DNA of 64,000 nucleotides, from positions 5,114,129-5,178,128 of the forward strand of contig OZ025871.1 of NCBI GenBank assembly GCA_964019415.1, written 5' to 3'. The stretch's first letter is position 1; each line of letters opens with the position of its first letter. Below are positions 24,700 through 37,552 of the stretch, one piece after another. This DNA comes from Ianthella basta (lineage: Eukaryota > Porifera > Demospongiae > Verongiida > Ianthellidae). A program made the translations under genes and the position numbers. Under the pieces are notes generated by a model. That model was not told the DNA's origin. It saw only the letters and a list, made by a program, of their open reading frames with translations, and did no database searches.

Positions 24700-27600
24700 A
24701 AAATTACAAGTGGGTAAACATGTGATCACAACTCAACAATCACGTCACCACATGCAATAGTTAAAGCAGTTACAACAGTCTGGGATGGTAACAATCAGGT
24801 TCCGTCCTGTGTCATCGAGGATAATGGTGAGATGACACAGCTGGTTGCATTGTCTGTGTCACGGCCGGCTGAGATGCCATTGCACTGTTATCCAACGTAC
24901 CCTCATGCTGCGAGGGCTGTGCTGACGTTTCTCCATCAGAAGCATCGTCCACTGGAAACTCCACTCCAGGCAACTCAGAATTCGACTGATCTGTCTCAAG
25001 CAACGCTTGGCTTTGCCTGGGCCTCATGTGATCTTGATGTCGCCTGAACAATCGACCATCTGTTCCACGGATCAGACAGGAAACAGAACTTGTATGCTTG
25101 ACTACTCTATCCGGCAACCACATCTGTCCTCTACCAAAGTTTCTAGCATACACCTCTTCTCCCTTCCGGAATAGGTGAGGACACGTGACAACATTGTGAT
25201 TAACCTTTTGTTGCAGCTGTTTACCTTCAACATGTTCTGCAGTGTTTGGTCTGACTAAGTCTAACTTAGATCGTGATCTTCTCCCCAACAACAGCTCAGC
25301 TGGAGAGATGCCAGTAATGCCTTGGGGAGTCAGGCGATAGGCAAACAAGACTTTTGCCAATCGTGCGCTCAGAGTACCTTGAGTGACTTTCTTCAACCCA
25401 TGCTTAACAATTTGGACAGCACGCTCTGCCAACCCATTTGATGCAGGGTGGTATGGCACTGATGTTAAATGCCTTATTCCATTCATCTTTAGGAACAACT
25501 CAAATTCATCACTGGTGAAACACGTGCCATTATCAGTCACTACTGTCAACCAAACTGCGCAAAGACTTGTCTCAGACACTCCAATGTGGCACTTGATGTG
25601 GCAGAAGTAGTGCAAAATGCCTCAATCCACTTCGAGTGGGCATCGATCAGAATTAGAAACATTCTGCCCAGGAACCTCACCCAGGGTCGTGTGGGCCATT
25701 TCCATGGTTGCATCGGGGTCTCTGGAGGTGCTGACTGATTCAGCTGACACTCCTGACAGGCACACACATTCCTCAATCTCCTTGTCAATCCCCGGCCACC
25801 ACACGTACATCCTGGCAAGTGACTTCATCCTCGTCATTCCTGGATATTCCTCATGCAGCTCCTGCAAGACCATTTCCCTGCCTTGCTTTGGCACAACCAC
25901 CCATGAACCCCACAAGATGCAGCCCTCATGTACTGACAACTCATCTCTCTTGGATGAAAAAGTTGCGAACTTAGGGTCACCTTGGTCTGGCCAACCTTGT
26001 AGCACATACTGAAGGACAGGTGCCAGGGAGGGATCTCTCTTGGTCCAAGAACAGATCTGATCTGCTGTCACCGGTGAGTTGGCAAGATGTTCCTTAAGCA
26101 GGACCAACTCTGGTGGCGTCAGAACCTCAGCTAGTACAGTGGGCAGTGGCAGCCAGCTTAATGCATCAGCATTACTGTGTGCTTCAGTCTTGCAAAAGAC
26201 TAGGGTGTACTCATATGCTGCCAGCAACAGTGACCACCGACGGATCCGGGCAGACGCTTGGGGAGAAGTGGATTGGTGTTCTTTGAACAGTGCTAACAAT
26301 GGTTTGTGGTTTGTAACCAACTCGAATGGATGACCAAAGAGATATGAGTGAAAACGTTTAACACCAAACACGCATGCCAATCCCTCCTTTTCTATCTGAG
26401 AGTAGTTTTTCTCTGCTGGTGACAATGTACATGAGGTGTAGCCAATGGGTCTTTCTGTGCCATCTGGCAGTCAATGTGCCAGCACGGCGCCCACCCCATA
26501 CGCCGATGCATCACAGGCCAAGGTCAACGGAAGGCTCGCATCGAAGTGCACCAGGAGCTTGGATGATGTCAGTAACTTCTTGGACTCACGAAATGCCTTC
26601 TCCTCTTTGGTTGACCAACGCCACCATGTGTCTTGCCTCAGCAACCGGTACAGTGGCGCTAGCACTGTGGACACATCTGGTAAGAACTTGCAATAGTATG
26701 TCAGTAGCCCCAGGTAGGCTTTCAATTTTGGTACGGACTTGGGGCTCGGTGTCTCTACCACAGCTTGCACCTTGTCAGCCAGCGGATGCAACCCTTCCTC
26801 ATCAATCTGATGGCCAAGATAGGACATAGAGGGCACCATAAACTCACATTTGCTCTCTCGAGCTTGCAACCCTGCCTTCTCCAAGCGATTGAACACCATC
26901 TCCAACTTCTGAAGGTGTTCCTCCTCAGTTGCGGCTGAAACCAAGAAATCATCCAAATAGGCAATCACTCCAGGGATCCTTTGCAGTACACTCTCCATGA
27001 CCCTTTGGAAGTTACCTGGCGCCGAAGAGATGCCAAATGGAAGCCTTGTGTATTGAAACAACCCTTTCTGAGTGTTGATTACCACAAGCTTCTTCGACTC
27101 TTCCTCTAACGGCAGCTGCTGGTAGGCCTGGCTCAAAGCAACTTTTGTGAACAACTTTCCACTGGCCAGCGTGGCAAACAGGTCTCCCACCTTCGGAATG
27201 GGATACCTGTCTAATTTGGATACGGGATTCACTGTATGCTTAAAATCCCCTCAGATACAAATACTTGTCTCGTCACTCTTTAGCACCACCATGATTGGTG
27301 CAGCCCAGTCTGCAAACTGCACTGGTTGTAGGGTGCCTTCCTCCACCAGACGACTCAGCTCTGCATCTACCTTGCCCCTTAACGCATAAGGAACCGATCT
27401 CACCTTGCAGAACCGAGGGGTGGCCTCTGGATCAGTAACAATCTTCACCTCATGACCATGCAGGGTCCCTAGCCCTTCCTGGAACAGGGCCTTGTGACGC
27501 TGTAGCACCAACTGCAGTGACAGGGGTCGCAGAAAGTAGATTTCTCGCTAATCAAGGTGAACTTGTTGCAGCCAATTTCTGCCAAACAAGCTTGGTCCTT

Positions 27601-28560
27601 CACCCTTAACGATTAGCAGTGGTACTTGAGCTTCCTGTTCCTTGTATCTGGTGGTTACTTCGGTCTGTCCTGCCACTGGGATCTTTTCTCCCGAGAAGGA
27701 GCATAGCTGCACTGATGAATGATCCAGACTTCTCTCTGACCATAACTCTTTGAAAGTGGCCTCCGACATCAGTGACAACGCTGCACCCGTGTCTATCTCC
27801 ATTGTCACCGACTGCCCATCCACTTCCAGCGTCACCTTGTACGGGGAGCCCATATCAGCTGGTCCCAGGCGAAACAGCGAGTACTCTTCAGTCTCCTCCT
27901 GCTCCTGCACCAATTGTACAGGTCGGGGTGGCCCTGACTTCTTGGCCGCCGTCCCCCTCGTCTTTCCATAACACATTGCCTGCACATGACCAGACTTCCC
28001 ACAATGGTAACATTGGGCATCTTTGAACTTACACTTAGATGCCACATGACCTGGCTTGCCACACCTGAAGCATGTGTGGTCTGACTTCCCTCTGCACTGG
28101 GGTGTTACTTTGGCTTGTCTCCCTTTGTACTGCAATGTCACCTTATTGACCTCTCTAGCGGGGGCTGACACTGTACCCCCCTGCAGCTCCTTCACGTTCT
28201 GTGCTGCAGTCTCCATCCCTTGTCTGAGTTTGAGTGCCTTGTCAAGTGTCAACGGGACTTCTGCCAAAAGGCGACGTTGAATGGCACTGTCATTAATCCC
28301 GCACACAACTCGATCGCGTAACATAGCCTCTAGTGAAGCCCCAACAATTCTGCAGCAAACGTTGCAACCGATTCTCCTGGCTTTCGACACTGGCTATGAA
28401 ATTTGTACCTTTGCACTGTCTCTGACGGAACTGGCTTAAAGTGCTCTGTTAGCATCTTCACCAAATCTTGGTAGGACTTGTGACCTGGTTTATCTGGCGA
28501 CACCAGATATTCTTTCATCAAGGCCATTTATCTGTGGATGATGGACACTTGCTTATTCTG
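24700..28560 (-). mobile_element. Ty3/gypsy-type retroelement fossil
   Basis: Reverse-strand remnant with parts in the usual order: gag with two CCHC knuckles (near 27.95-28.1 kb) and an aspartic protease (DTGA, near 27.8 kb); then reverse transcriptase (LDDF box near 26.95 kb), RNase H and an integrase with its HHCC-type and catalytic regions (24.8-25.9 kb). It is split over several frames and looks broken, with roughly five or more breaks. Long terminal repeats were not recognised at either side, so its age cannot be estimated from them. It lies between leaders A and B. Family: Ty3/gypsy (Metaviridae-like). Confidence 0.85.
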
Positions 28561-29430
28561 TGTTGAATACCTAACAGCATGAACAGCCTTCTGTTTAAGG
28601 CATTCACAAATTCCTTGCCCTGATTAGTTATGCAGGTGACAAAGCAGTCCTGATGCAAGTGAACTTCTTTAGTGATTGAAGTGATCACACACTAGATGTA
28701 CTTCATTGTAAATGCAATTAAGCCATTACATCCAACATGTAATTGGTGTTGTACATGTCCTCCAATGAGTGGCCATGCATGCTGCGTATGTGGAGCCATT
28801 TCCACATTATGCACAATGTGGCGTTCATTACTTTGTGCAAGTGTGATTATATAGACTGTGTGAATGGGGTGAATTAGCATTGTAACAATGGTAATACCTC
28901 CTACACCACACTGTGAATGGGGTGAATTGGCAGCTTTGACTACTGCTTATCCCGCTTCATGCAAGTGTGCTTGGTATTCTGAAGGTATACACCCAGATAG
29001 CCTCATAAAATAGCTGCAAGCATGTGTGAAGTGATGTGTTATGAAGCGGGTGTTTTGGGGTTTCTACATGTGTCGCTAGGCTTTGGGTGTTTCATGCAAA
29101 CTACATAGACCGTTTTTCAATGGCCTTGTTGTGTGATGTCACTACCCTATTATTCCTGTCTGGTACGTACCACTGGGCAGAACACTTGTTCCAGGCTAAG
29201 TGGCCCTCACTGGCACAGGGATGACAAACATACCTGCATGCTACTGCATCAACACATGCACCTTCACAAGTAAGAATAATAAATACGAGAGCACCAAATT
29301 ACATACACGCAGGCACGGTTGCGCAGGGGGAACTGGAATCCTAGAGGGGGACCTCCAGTCCTAGGATTCCATTCCGGGGGGGGGGGGGGGGGGGATATCC
29401 TGTTACACCGGCCGAAGTATGATGCCGCAC
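28561..29430. other. Spacer before promoter B, no gene seen
   Basis: AT-rich with the first copy of a 109-bp direct repeat (29041-29149), a short palindrome (GGAATCCTAG / CTAGGATTCC near 29335-29368) and a run of 19 G (29376-29394). Confidence 0.6.
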
Positions 29431-30069
29431 CTTAGTCTAACGTATAGACTGAAAATTAATGTCCCGGGGGAGGGGAGAGCCAAACCATAGAAGAGGACAC
29501 CCACACTACGACAACGTCATAAGCATCATTTGGGGAGCTTCACCACTTCCCGTCTGGCGTGCCAGTGTGATCAGTATTGAACCTTTCCCCGGCCACGATT
29601 TGTGTTACCACAGAGAACGCTAAGAAAGTGTCATTCCATAGCTTCTGTGTCCTTCATGGAATTTCCAATTTGCTCTGATCGGTGAGGTGAGTTTAAATCG
29701 TACATTCGTTTAACGTTAAGCGAACCACCCTCTACTGAAGTGCGGCGGCTCTAGTCTCACTCATTTACACTTTCTCTGTTACTCTTTTTTATCGTATCCC
29801 TTCTCAACTTATCCACTATGTCGCTAGTGTGTTTCGTGCCCTCTTTACACGTGTATGTTGTGTGGTAGACAGCAAGTCGACGGATATGAACGACTTGTAT
29901 TAACTTAGCTCTGAACAGACTTGGTAGATGGAAGTTCCCCTAAAGGTGTGTGTCCAGTTAATGAAGTGGGTGTTTTTGGGTTTCTACATGTGTCGCTAGG
30001 CTTTGGGTGTTTCATGCAAACTACATAGACCGTTTTTCAATGGCCTTGTTGTATGATGTCACTACCCTA
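29041..30069 (+). repeat. 109-bp direct repeat bracketing promoter B
   Basis: 29041-29149 and 29961-30069 match except for three differences (gcggg/gtggg, one in the T/G run, gtgtgatg/gtatgatg). The two copies enclose the promoter and first exon of gene B. Possible remnants of an insertion duplicating its target, or of a local recombination. Confidence 0.85.
29500..29686 (+). promoter_or_regulatory. Promoter region and first exon of gene B
   Basis: The sequence before the GTGAGT donor at 29687 matches that of gene C (TGGAATTTCCAA ... CTCTGAT.GG) and less closely gene A. Intron sequence behind the donor is also shared (ctgaagtgcggcggctcta in B, ctgaagtgtggtggctcta in C). The core promoter is not defined; there is no TATA box at a fixed place. 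Confidence 0.5.
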
Positions 30070-30669
30070 GTTATTTACTGCTCCTCTTCATGCCAATTGC
30101 CAGTTATTACTGTCATGTATATGCCAGACCCTTAATTTGATCCATCAATTTCTGGAGAAAAGGAGAGCTAGCTGGCTAGCTAGTGTCAAGAGAGACTCAC
30201 CAAACACTTTCAAGGCTACAGTTGACTAGCTCTACTGTACATGGTGCAATCAATTATAACTCCTTTCTTCAACATTGTACAACAGTTACTCTGTGATTGT
30301 ATTCGTACACTTGTGGGCAATGCTTTGCAGTGCCACTGCATTAGCTCCTTTTCATTGTTAAGATTTTGACATACTGTTCTAACACACGCCTAAGTGTATA
30401 TTATACATCAGAGTTACTTGATTACATGACCACCGTTATTCACCTGCATGTACACATCTGTCATTTCCCTGCATTCACATTTACCACCATCATGTTGATT
30501 TAGTAAACTAAATGATATAACGTAATTGTTGAAAATTTTGTTGTGTTGAAATTTTCGTGGTTGCCTCCATCCACGAAATTATGCCCGAAAATGTATGTAC
30601 AAAGAATACAGTAGTAACTAATATAATACGTCTAATATATTAAAACGATACGGAGATCTGCATCTGAAC

Positions 30670-30960
30670 TCGCGCGGCACTTGTGTTTGTAGGAGCTGTG
30701 AAGGATGGCTCTTCTGAGGTGCCTACAGCGGAATGAATTTAAGGACTTCTAGATCCATGTAGCTCACTAGTGTCTGCTATACTACCTTCGCAGCAATCGC
30801 AAAAGCGAACATGGAGGTCCGCGCTGCACGGAGTGCGAAGGGGAAGCGCCGACCTTACCAGCACTACAGTGCCGCCGCTAGCCCTAGGTTTGGACCGCAA
30901 ATAGGCAAGAACTCTGCTTGCGTCGCGGCATGGTTGTAGCAACGCGCTTCCTCTTTTCTA
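30670..30960 (+). pseudogene. CpG-rich insertion with transposase-like N-terminus
   Basis: This block is much richer in CG than its surroundings. A short frame from 30812 reads MEVRAARSAKGKRRPYQHYS, recalling the KR.PY..Y basic start of transposon-encoded helix-turn-helix proteins such as the one at 34407-34629, then stops within 50 residues. The flanks carry complementary CGAAAATT-type motifs (30,540-30,600 and 31,060-31,170), like the MITE at 53,955-54,303. The identity is tentative. Confidence 0.3.
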
Positions 30961-31548
30961 GGGAGCTGAATCATTGGGTCAACGAGACTACAGTGTGTTC
31001 GGTCAGGAAGGCTTACGTTGGAGAACGAGGAAGAATATAGAAGATCTTCACTTGGCAGTTACATTTTGTGGGGTTTAAATTTTGTGTGTAGCCCAGGCCA
31101 CGAAAATTATGGCCCACAAAATTTGACACACAAAAATTTGCCCTACGAAAATTTCTACGATGACGGTAAAGTATATCAATAATATTTTGGATTGGTCTCC
31201 ATGGAGTAAGGATGCCATTTTGCTGTATTATATGCGAAGCACAAGTGCTGTAAATTAGCCAACTGACTTAGAGGCCACTCCATAGGTATTCGTGTCTGTA
31301 TGTGTTCACTTTTAGGTCACACACTCTCCACAGCTCATGTAGACCCCCCCTAGCAGCGCACTGGTCTACCTGAGTGGCTTCCTACTATCAGGTAGATTTA
31401 ACATGGATTATACCTTTGAAGGTAATGCACAAGGGGTTGAAGAGCTGAATACTCTGCCCGTCAGCTTGAATAGGTTTATGTCATGTAATGAATGGGTTAA
31501 AATATCTATTAGTATCCAGTATTTCACTTTTCTTTCTGTGCAGGTGAC

Positions 31549-33966
31549 ATGCCTATTTCAAATGAGCAGTGGCGTGTGGCTGTAGGACTGTGGGTTGCCC
31601 GCATCCAGCGGACACTCATCATCAGGAAAGGAGTGAAGCGAACAGAATACAGTCAGGAAGGTGCATCTTCTTCATCAAGCCAGAAAGAGTTCTTAATGAA
31701 GAGGAAAGGGAGAAAGAAATGCAAAGAAGATTCTTTGGACAACCGGGCTGTCATAGCTGATGTCTTGTACGATGGCTTGAATGATCTCACAGGACAAAGC
31801 AAGTGCAGAGACAGCACAGACAAGAGTCGGTTAAGCCCTTTGCTGGAGCTGTTAGAGTGCACCAAATGGACTTCACTTCTTGTTGTCATAATGATCCTCC
31901 TATTCCTAAGTGGTGACATTGAAACTAACCCTGGACCCATGGAGAGAGGTAGGCAGTTGTTGTTTAATGGACAGTTTATGTGAGTCATGCATGAAGCACT
32001 TATTGTGCTCTAGTACTGGTCATGCCAGCAATCACTGGTTGTGCTGCTAGCCTGACTGTGCCATGAGCTGCTAGTTACTGTTGTGAGATATTGAGATTTG
32101 GAGCTGCTGAGGGTGACTGGGAGAAGGAATTAATGTGTGCAAACATCTTTTATATATGCTATAGAGATGCTTTCTTATATAGAGCTGAGAATAACAGCAG
32201 AAGGGTCACTAGCTACTGATTGAAGTATGTCAATTGTGTGTGGTACTGTATGCTTACAGATGACATGAATATCAGCCACTTTAAGTAACAGTGAATCAGT
32301 CTCAGGTGACCAGACCGTACTGAGCATATTAACAGGATACTATTAACTTGAGGCCATTGTCTGTTGTGAGCAGTAAAAGCGAATGTTCAGTGCTGTCTCT
32401 ATTCCCCATGTACCTTCCTTAGTATGGGTTGTGACCAGAGTAACCAGACAACGTGCTAAACCATAGTAGCTACAATGCATATGTGCCAACTATCCTGATT
32501 AAAGTTTAGGCGGAACATGCCTTACATCAAGCAGATGTCCTATCAGTTCTCTGTGTGTTGTCTTTGAAGAGATCTGTCCTAAGCTTTCTGATCTAAGTCC
32601 CACAGGACATCGATTTGTTGGCATTTACGTATGCACCATAATGGCTTCAAACTTGGCAAAATGAGTATCCAAACAAGCAATGGGCTTGGATGCTCAATTT
32701 TACTGTAGCCTATTCAGTTGGACCGTGTACTGTATTTAGCAATACAGAGGTAGTCAATTGTCATGTGACTGTAGATATTGAAAAATCCAATATCGAGGAT
32801 ACTACGTAATAACAACCCACTATTATGTATAGTGATGTTGTCATGAAATCCTTCTGACAATAGCAAATGTGAATACATGCATGTCAGATTAGGTTCACAT
32901 TACATATTTTAGTAGTCATTGCCTCTGTGTAAGTGTTGTGAAAATTGAAGCACACATCTCCCTTCCCCACTGTCCTGCACTTCAGACGGCAGAAGCCATC
33001 CCATGAGTCGTTGGAATGATGCTGCCTTAGTTTCTCTAAGAGACAAGCTCAAATTGAATGTACAATTGAGCACGGGTCTCAGTGATAAACTGGAAATGCC
33101 AGCAGGTGGCTTTATGAGTCGCGATGAAGCTCAGATGATAATGCAACTCCCCAACAGCAGGGAACAGATTAACAGAGTCATTGAGACCCTACGTGGTAAA
33201 GAAGATGAAGACTTTCAGACTTTCTGTGCAATGCTGCGAGAATGCAATTATGCTGTATGGGCAGATGAGCTGGAGAAGGAGGCAGAGCGCTTCAAGGCAA
33301 GAGGAGAAAAAGGTACTTGTGTGTGCTAATTGTAATGTGGCCTTGCATCTATTTCGGTGGCCATTTGACGGTCCCATTTGTACTTCAGACCTTACCCACT
33401 AATAACACATCTATCTGCATGGGCACCTAGTGCAAAGTACATGGCTGAGAAAGTTAACTTAAAATTTAGTCACAGTGGGACACCATTTCAAAATCAACAT
33501 CTTACAGCCCATACCGAAGCCATGTCAGAAACAGCTTTACTAACCAGTGCAATTGTGTGATTGCATTGTAAGGAATGCTTATCAGGCAATGTGCTCATGT
33601 GTGCTAACAGTTCAACATGTTAGCCACTCTTCTATGGTGGCTGTCCTGCAATCATTTAGCTCACTACAGGTTACAATATCCCAAGTTGTACAGCTTGTAC
33701 AACTTGTGTGTGTATGTTACTTGTGTGTGTATGCTAGGGATGCGTGGGAAACATTTAATATAGTCCACACATGCATGCATAAATTTGATGATGGTTTGCA
33801 AGTTTGTATAGGGGTCACACGACATTGTTATAATACCATTATAGTACATATATAGTACCATTGTGTTGAGTTGAGTGTGACCATCCTTCAACCATTGCAT
33901 TCTGCATTAGGAACTGGAGAACCTGATGCAGAGTCAACCCCATCACAGAGTGAGAATAGCAAGGAG
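31549..33966 (+). CDS. 2A-CARD protein gene B (leader, CARD, linker exons)
   Basis: Three exons join in phase: 31544-31948 (ATG 31549), 32986-33312 and 33911-33966. Product so far is 261 residues. Residues 1-106: MPISNEQWRVAVGLWVARIQ and a basic stretch; 107-121 hydrophobic; 122-130 GDIETNPGP (31912-31938), a complete 2A motif; then a CARD (about 134-243) with LKLNVQLSTGLSDKL, GGFMSRDEAQMI, INRVIETLRGK and DFQTFCAMLRE. CARDs bind other CARDs in caspase and NF-kB signalling. The last exon (GTGEPDAESTPSQSE...) ends in phase 0 at GAG/GTTGGT, exactly like the linker exon of gene C (same 56-bp length), so a NACHT exon is expected next but none is seen before 38 kb. After 2A skipping the CARD product would begin at Pro-130. 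Confidence 0.75.
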
Positions 33967-33971
33967 GTTGG

Positions 33972-34011
<40 letters not shown>
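33972..34011 (+). repeat. (GT)n microsatellite
   Basis: About 40 bp directly behind the donor of the gene B linker exon. Confidence 0.9.
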
Positions 34012-34012
<1 letters not shown>

Positions 34013-34181
34013 TGAGATAGCTAAGGTGGCAGTTAGTAGGCCACACTGTTGCTCATGGAGACATCAAGCCTAGGCTTTCGCACCGAGGTGGCCCTATGCC
34101 TCTATGATACTTAAAGTACCATAGCTGAATTAAAGATTTGTTATCCTAATATTTTGGCGTAAAAATATGAAATGAATATAG

Positions 34182-34312
34182 TATGGTAGGGAGGTCCATA
34201 GCCAAAATTAATGACCAAGGCGCTTATATTTACCGAAGTGCGAAGTGACAAGGTAAATATGAGCGCTAGCTGAGACCATATATTGAGGCTATACATGGAC
34301 CGACCTACCGTA
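34182..34312. mobile_element. MITE-like element, nested palindrome (131 bp)
   Basis: The outer inverted ends (tatggtagggaggtccatag / ctatacatggaccgacctac) enclose an inner pair CGCTTATATTTACC ... GGTAAATATGAGCG. The same plan, outer plus inner palindrome, as the element at 20307-20442. It stands right behind the linker exon of gene B. Confidence 0.75.
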
Positions 34313-34406
34313 CAATATATAATATATAGTATGGCATTTGTCCTTCTATGGCAGTCAAGGGCAACGGAGCCAAAAGTCAGCTCTCGAGGTAATGCCATGT
34401 CTCGTG

Positions 34407-34629
34407 CTACGCTGCCTGTTTTGCTATCTCAGCCTTTTGTTCATCTGTGAACTTAGTGTACAATTCCCTCTTCGTCTTTGTGGCAGACTGCTGTTCAATC
34501 TGCATGTGCCTCACCTCCGTGTTTGCTGCAGAGATTGCTGATGATGGCACGTATCTAGCAACCCCTCCTTGGGGGTCTGACAGCTTATGATCTGTGCTGA
34601 CTGTGCTGAAATAGTGGAGGAGAGACATG
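34407..34629 (-). mobile_element. DNA-transposon N-terminal fragment
   Basis: The reverse strand from an ATG at 34629 reads MSLLHYFSTVS, then LSDPQGGVARYVPSSAISAA and KTKRELYTKFTDEQKAEIAK, ending QAA and a stop. The pattern PSSAISAAN.EV followed by K(R)..Y.K.T.EQKA.I...A is the start of a helix-turn-helix region that I associate with DDE-type transposases abundant in sponge and cnidarian genomes. Only about 74 residues remain. Confidence 0.5.
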
Positions 34630-34639
34630 GTACCTGAAC

Positions 34640-37450
34640 GATTGCTCCAAATGAATATACTTGATCCAAATGATGCAAATTCTGCCAAAGTTTTGTGGAG
34701 TGCAATTTCCACGGTTGCAAGCTCATCTGCAAAATCTGTGAAAATTGTGTCCTCAAAAATTTGGTGCCATACAGTATACTCTGTCTGGGTAATACCGATA
34801 TCAAAATTTAGTGTTACGTATTTAGCTACTGTGCACCACTAGCAGGATACCAATACAGTACTTACGTAGATGTAGGCCAGTGAGGTAAGATAAAAGAAGA
34901 GAGAAAGTATAAAAAACCTGCAGAGCAAAAGTGCAGGCTTGCCAATGAAAATCTCACCAGCATCTTAACTACAGCAAAGGTTAGCTATCTGGCAGCGAAT
35001 ACTGTATACCTTGGGTTTGCTCACAATCCTTCTTGTGATGATTGCCAATGTTGGGGCTGAAGGGTGGTGGTAGTCCTGGTAGGCCATGCTCTACCCCTGC
35101 CTCGGATCCTCTGTGTGGTCTCTGGGACACCTGCCTGGTTGGCTGACATGGCTGTACCTATCCTAAAGTTATGGCCATTGAAAAACTCCTCATTCATCCT
35201 GGCTTGGTAGGTGTGTACTGAACCCTGTTCACTAATTTTAGTTTGTACAGTGGTGTCCCTTCACTGTTGGTAAACTGCGGACCCAACCATTGACCATCAC
35301 ACATGACCATAGTACATGCAGCACTGTAAGTGAAGTGGTTTGTAAGGTGTACAGTGTGACTGCGATGGAAGGGGGCATAGAGGGTAAGAGAGGCATAGTT
35401 AATAGATGTTGCCATGACAATCTTGAGACATCAACATTTGACTAGTCTGCCTGCCCTTAATTAGAAGGTATAGCAAATTAGGCTAGTGGCTGCCACCTAA
35501 TTGAATACAGTCTGGCAGTGCTAAAACAGTGTGACAGGAGACCATAGTGAGTGTGGTGTGGTGCAAAACAAGGAGATATTGCATAAGGGAGACACAGCAA
35601 TGTGAGGGAGTAGTAATTAGCACGAAGGGGTGCCTGTAGCACTGTCCTCACTGCATACAACACAGAGCATAGAGTCCAGTCCGTCTGTCCAGTTCTATGA
35701 AGCCCTACAACTACACGTGTGTACTCACTGGTCTGGTCTGTGGGCATCACTGCTATGGGCTGTGGTGGTCACTAATTGAAGAGGTGGGAATCACTATTAG
35801 CTGATGAAGACTGTGTGATTCTAGCAGTTGAGGGGCTTGAGGTAAAATAGCATTATGAGGAGAGCTATGTGACTGGTTGTGCTAAACCTGCTGCACATAA
35901 CACGTAATGACCTCTTTGCTACTGAAGCACTAATCAACCTGTGGACTTAAAAATTGGGAGGGAGGAGGGGGGGAGGGGCATTAACTTATTACTACCATTA
36001 TGTGTGTGTGTGACTACATAAACAGTAACGAGACCCCCTTAGTTTCCAAATTCTTCTGCCTTTGCAGCAGGAGTGAGGATAAGAGGGGTTACAAGAAGTG
36101 TGCCAAAAGCACTGTCCCCACTACCTACCACACAGAGATTGTAACAGCATACAGTCCACATCCCACTTTCTCTCCCTGACAAGGGTCCATTTTGTTACTT
36201 TGACTGTAGCACACAACTAGGAGCAATGTACTGTATGTGTACATGTGCACAACGGTTCATGTGTTTGTGAAAGGAAATGTGTGGGAATATAATGTGTGTA
36301 TGCACTTGGTCTGCATTGGGTGTGTGTGTGTGCGTGTGTGCGTTTCCCATCTGTGTGTTTCTGTCATTTGTGTCTTGAGGTATCGAGTCTATATAATTGC
36401 AGTTTCACAGATCAGCAGTTGTACAATACATTTGTCTGCAAATGTCTGAATGCCAATGTATTAAAAAGGAAGTGGGCACTGCTCAGTTGAGTGCATAGCA
36501 GCTGTGCAGGAACTCTGAACATCATGACAGTGTCTGAGTAAACAGTAGCACCACTAGCACCTGCAGGTTGGCAAATACGTACTTCACTAGCAAAATTAAT
36601 ACTTGAACACTGTGTCAGCAGTTGCAAATGTAAATGCAAAATTCTTCAAAAATGACTCCCATGAAATTAATAAACTGCATACAGCATATTGTGTGCTGAA
36701 TGCATGTGTGTGTGTGTATGCTACCTGTGTGTGGGTTGTTTGTACAATGTATACATGGTGTGTGTGTCTGTGAATGTCTGCATGTTTGTGTGCTCACAAT
36801 CGAGTCATTCGGCTTACTTTTGACTTGGCCAATGTAAGATGGTTTCACCACTGTTCATGAGTGAGGGGCGTTCTCAGGATAGGACCACATGTCCTCATCA
36901 CTGTAAGAGGCAGGGGAAGTGAACCACCCTTAAGACATTACTCAACATCTAGGCAGTGCCATTACAGGTACTGTAGGTACAGTGTAGAACTATAAGAGCC
37001 ACAGAGTACCTGAGTGAAGTATATACTTGCTGCACACACATACACAGTGCGTGCGCATGCACACACACATGCACATACAGAGTTAATAAGAAAACTGAGG
37101 CAATAACAGACAAGGTAGTGGTGTTAGCAGTGGGTGGGAGGGGCAGAGGGAAGGTGGGAATGGGGGAAGGAAGGGAGGGGAAGGGAGGGATACGTGAGGG
37201 TAAGGGAATAGGAAGGGAATGGCAGAAAGATGCAGAAAGTGGTAGAGTAGAGAGGTGTAGGGGGTGACCAGACACTGGTACATCCACAGTAGAGAGTGTT
37301 CAGTGATATACTATTGTACATGTACACTAATAACCACTGCCACACAAACTGGCATGAAGCTATAAGGAAGGGCACACACATCACAGGATTCAATGAACAC
37401 ACACCACAGGGCACACTGAGGGAGGGCAAGAAATACTAAACAATATGGGG
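34640..37450 (-). other. Stretch with weak reverse-strand exon candidates
   Basis: No certain gene. Reverse-strand frames at 35194-35415 (INYASLTLYAPFHRSHTVHL ... a stop) and 35640-35750 (RVVVGLHRTGQTDWTLCSVL) look protein-like and could be distal exons of the CH-domain gene starting further right. Related sequence to the second piece recurs near 36,070-36,190. The rest is AT-rich, a purine run (35,955-35,985) and short GT tracts. Confidence 0.3.
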
Positions 37451-37552
37451 TCAAGTGAGAACACTGCTGCTACAGTGAGCTAGGGACACAGTGGAAGAAG
37501 ACAACCAGGTCAACAACCAAACCAATGGTGCACTGTACACCTTCAGGGTCCA

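Noticed and set aside
29376-29394. Run of 19 G as a G-quadruplex regulator of promoter B
   Set aside because: A homopolymer of this length may be slippage or an assembly matter; nothing else supports a role.
21498-31948. 2A motifs as part of a retrotransposon (2A is known in some LINEs)
   Set aside because: The motifs sit in exons with donors in phase with a CARD exon, and no endonuclease or reverse transcriptase follows them in frame.
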